Source of the DNA: Porticoccaceae bacterium UBA1989
GTDB taxonomy: Bacteria > Pseudomonadota > Gammaproteobacteria > Pseudomonadales > Porticoccaceae
Reading direction: 5' to 3'
DNA: 6,234 nt
Assembly: GCA_002335945.1 (NCBI GenBank)
Contig: DDDD01000047.1
Coordinates: forward strand, 1,696-7,929
Shown here: positions 5,836-6,234 of the stretch, piece after piece
How positions within the stretch are numbered: position 1 is the first letter of the stretch
How the letters are laid out: each line of letters opens with the position of its first letter
Translations under genes and position numbers: made by a program
Notes under the pieces: model-generated
The model's database searches: none
What the model was told of the DNA's origin: nothing
The model's input: only the letters and a program-made list of their open reading frames with translations

Positions 5836-6234
5836 ATGTTCGACTGCACAGTACCAACCCATGTCCCCGAAGAGCTTGTTTTTCATCTCGATGGCGACTC
5901 CCATCCAGAACTTAAAAAAGAACCCTTTAAAGTTTACGCTGAATTACACAAAAAGGCCCCCCCCATTTTTTATAATCCAGGTGCCTTTCAGGGAGCCGGC
6001 GGCTGGTCTATAGCCGACGGCGCAATAATGAAGGAAGTATTGCAGAATCCGGCACTATTTTCATCGAAAAATGGCACAGGGTTCTCCTTCCTTTTAGGTC
6101 ATGAACTTGACCTGATTCCTCTGGAAATCGATCCCCCAGAGCACATGAAATACCGCATCCACTTTAATAAACCTTTATCACCACAGGCCATTGCGCCACG
6201 GGAAGATGCAGTGCGTGAAACCGCTGTCGAATTA
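5836..6234 (+). CDS. Cytochrome P450, N-terminal part (cut by the window end)
   Basis: An open frame of 133 codons runs off the window; a complete bacterial P450 has about 400 residues, so roughly one third is present. Residues 12-20 (EELVFHLDG) and GGWSIADGAIMKEVLQNPALFSS (55-77) match the start of class I bacterial P450s. LIPLEIDPPEHMKYR (93-107) is the characteristic helix B'/C region, where DPPEH-x-x-x-R contacts the haem propionate. The general style recalls the CYP101/CYP111 group that hydroxylates camphor, linalool and similar terpenoids; that is a recollection, not a classification. The haem-binding Cys and the I-helix Thr lie outside the window. AGGA (5825-5828) is 7 nt before the ATG. 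No membrane anchor is seen, so it is a soluble monooxygenase that needs a ferredoxin and reductase encoded elsewhere. It is transcribed divergently from the thiolase-like gene and would oxidise the pathway substrate or an intermediate. Confidence 0.88.
   Translation, partial: MFDCTVPTHVPEELVFHLDGDSHPELKKEPFKVYAELHKKAPPIFYNPGAFQGAGGWSIADGAIMKEVLQNPALFSSKNGTGFSFLLGHELDLIPLEIDPPEHMKYRIHFNKPLSPQAIAPREDAVRETAVEL

Noticed and set aside
1..6234. tRNA, rRNA, CRISPR array, insertion sequence or prophage parts
   Set aside because: No cloverleaf, repeat-spacer pattern, transposase or terminal inverted repeats were seen; nearly all the sequence is explained by six metabolic genes and short spacers.

Overview
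The window looks like part of a catabolic gene cluster from a Gram-negative bacterium, most likely a gammaproteobacterium. This rests on GGAG-type ribosome binding sites, sigma70-like promoter boxes, base composition near balance, and protein families typical of aerobic lipid, terpenoid or steroid degraders. The lineage is inferred; no RNA gene or taxonomic marker is present.

Layout. Positions 1-169 are a gene-free leader with two candidate promoters. Two genes follow on the + strand: a double-hotdog MaoC/FAS1-like acyl-CoA hydratase (170-1447) and, 21 nt later, an HSD10-type short-chain dehydrogenase (1469-2221). A spacer of about 240 nt (2222-2462) holds a stem-loop just after the dehydrogenase, a possible promoter and a 12-bp direct repeat. 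A second + strand pair follows: a hotdog acyl-CoA thioesterase (GTG start, 2463-2921) and an AMP-forming acyl-CoA ligase (2932-4455). The ribosome binding site of the ligase overlaps the thioesterase stop codon. A thiolase-superfamily gene (4462-5658) lies on the - strand, converging on the ligase with only 6 nt between stop codons. It diverges from a cytochrome P450 gene (5836 to the window end, cut off). The divergent spacer contains a 21-bp interrupted palindrome next to a perfect TATAAT box.

How the genes may work together. The P450 would oxidise a hydrophobic substrate. The ligase would activate the resulting or native carboxylate to a CoA thioester. The hydratase and dehydrogenase would carry out the middle steps of a beta-oxidation-like sequence. 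The thiolase-like protein would cleave a C-C bond, and the thioesterase could release stalled CoA esters. The HSD10-type dehydrogenase and the Ltp2-like thiolase homologue both suggest an alpha-methyl-branched or alicyclic substrate such as a terpenoid or steroid side chain. The exact substrate cannot be read from the sequence. No acyl-CoA dehydrogenase, ferredoxin, ferredoxin reductase, DUF35 partner or regulator gene is in the window.

The most notable point is that the thiolase-like protein has lost all three canonical catalytic residues, and the hydratase keeps the Asp but not the His of the usual hydratase pair. Both suggest repurposed chemistry on an unusual substrate.
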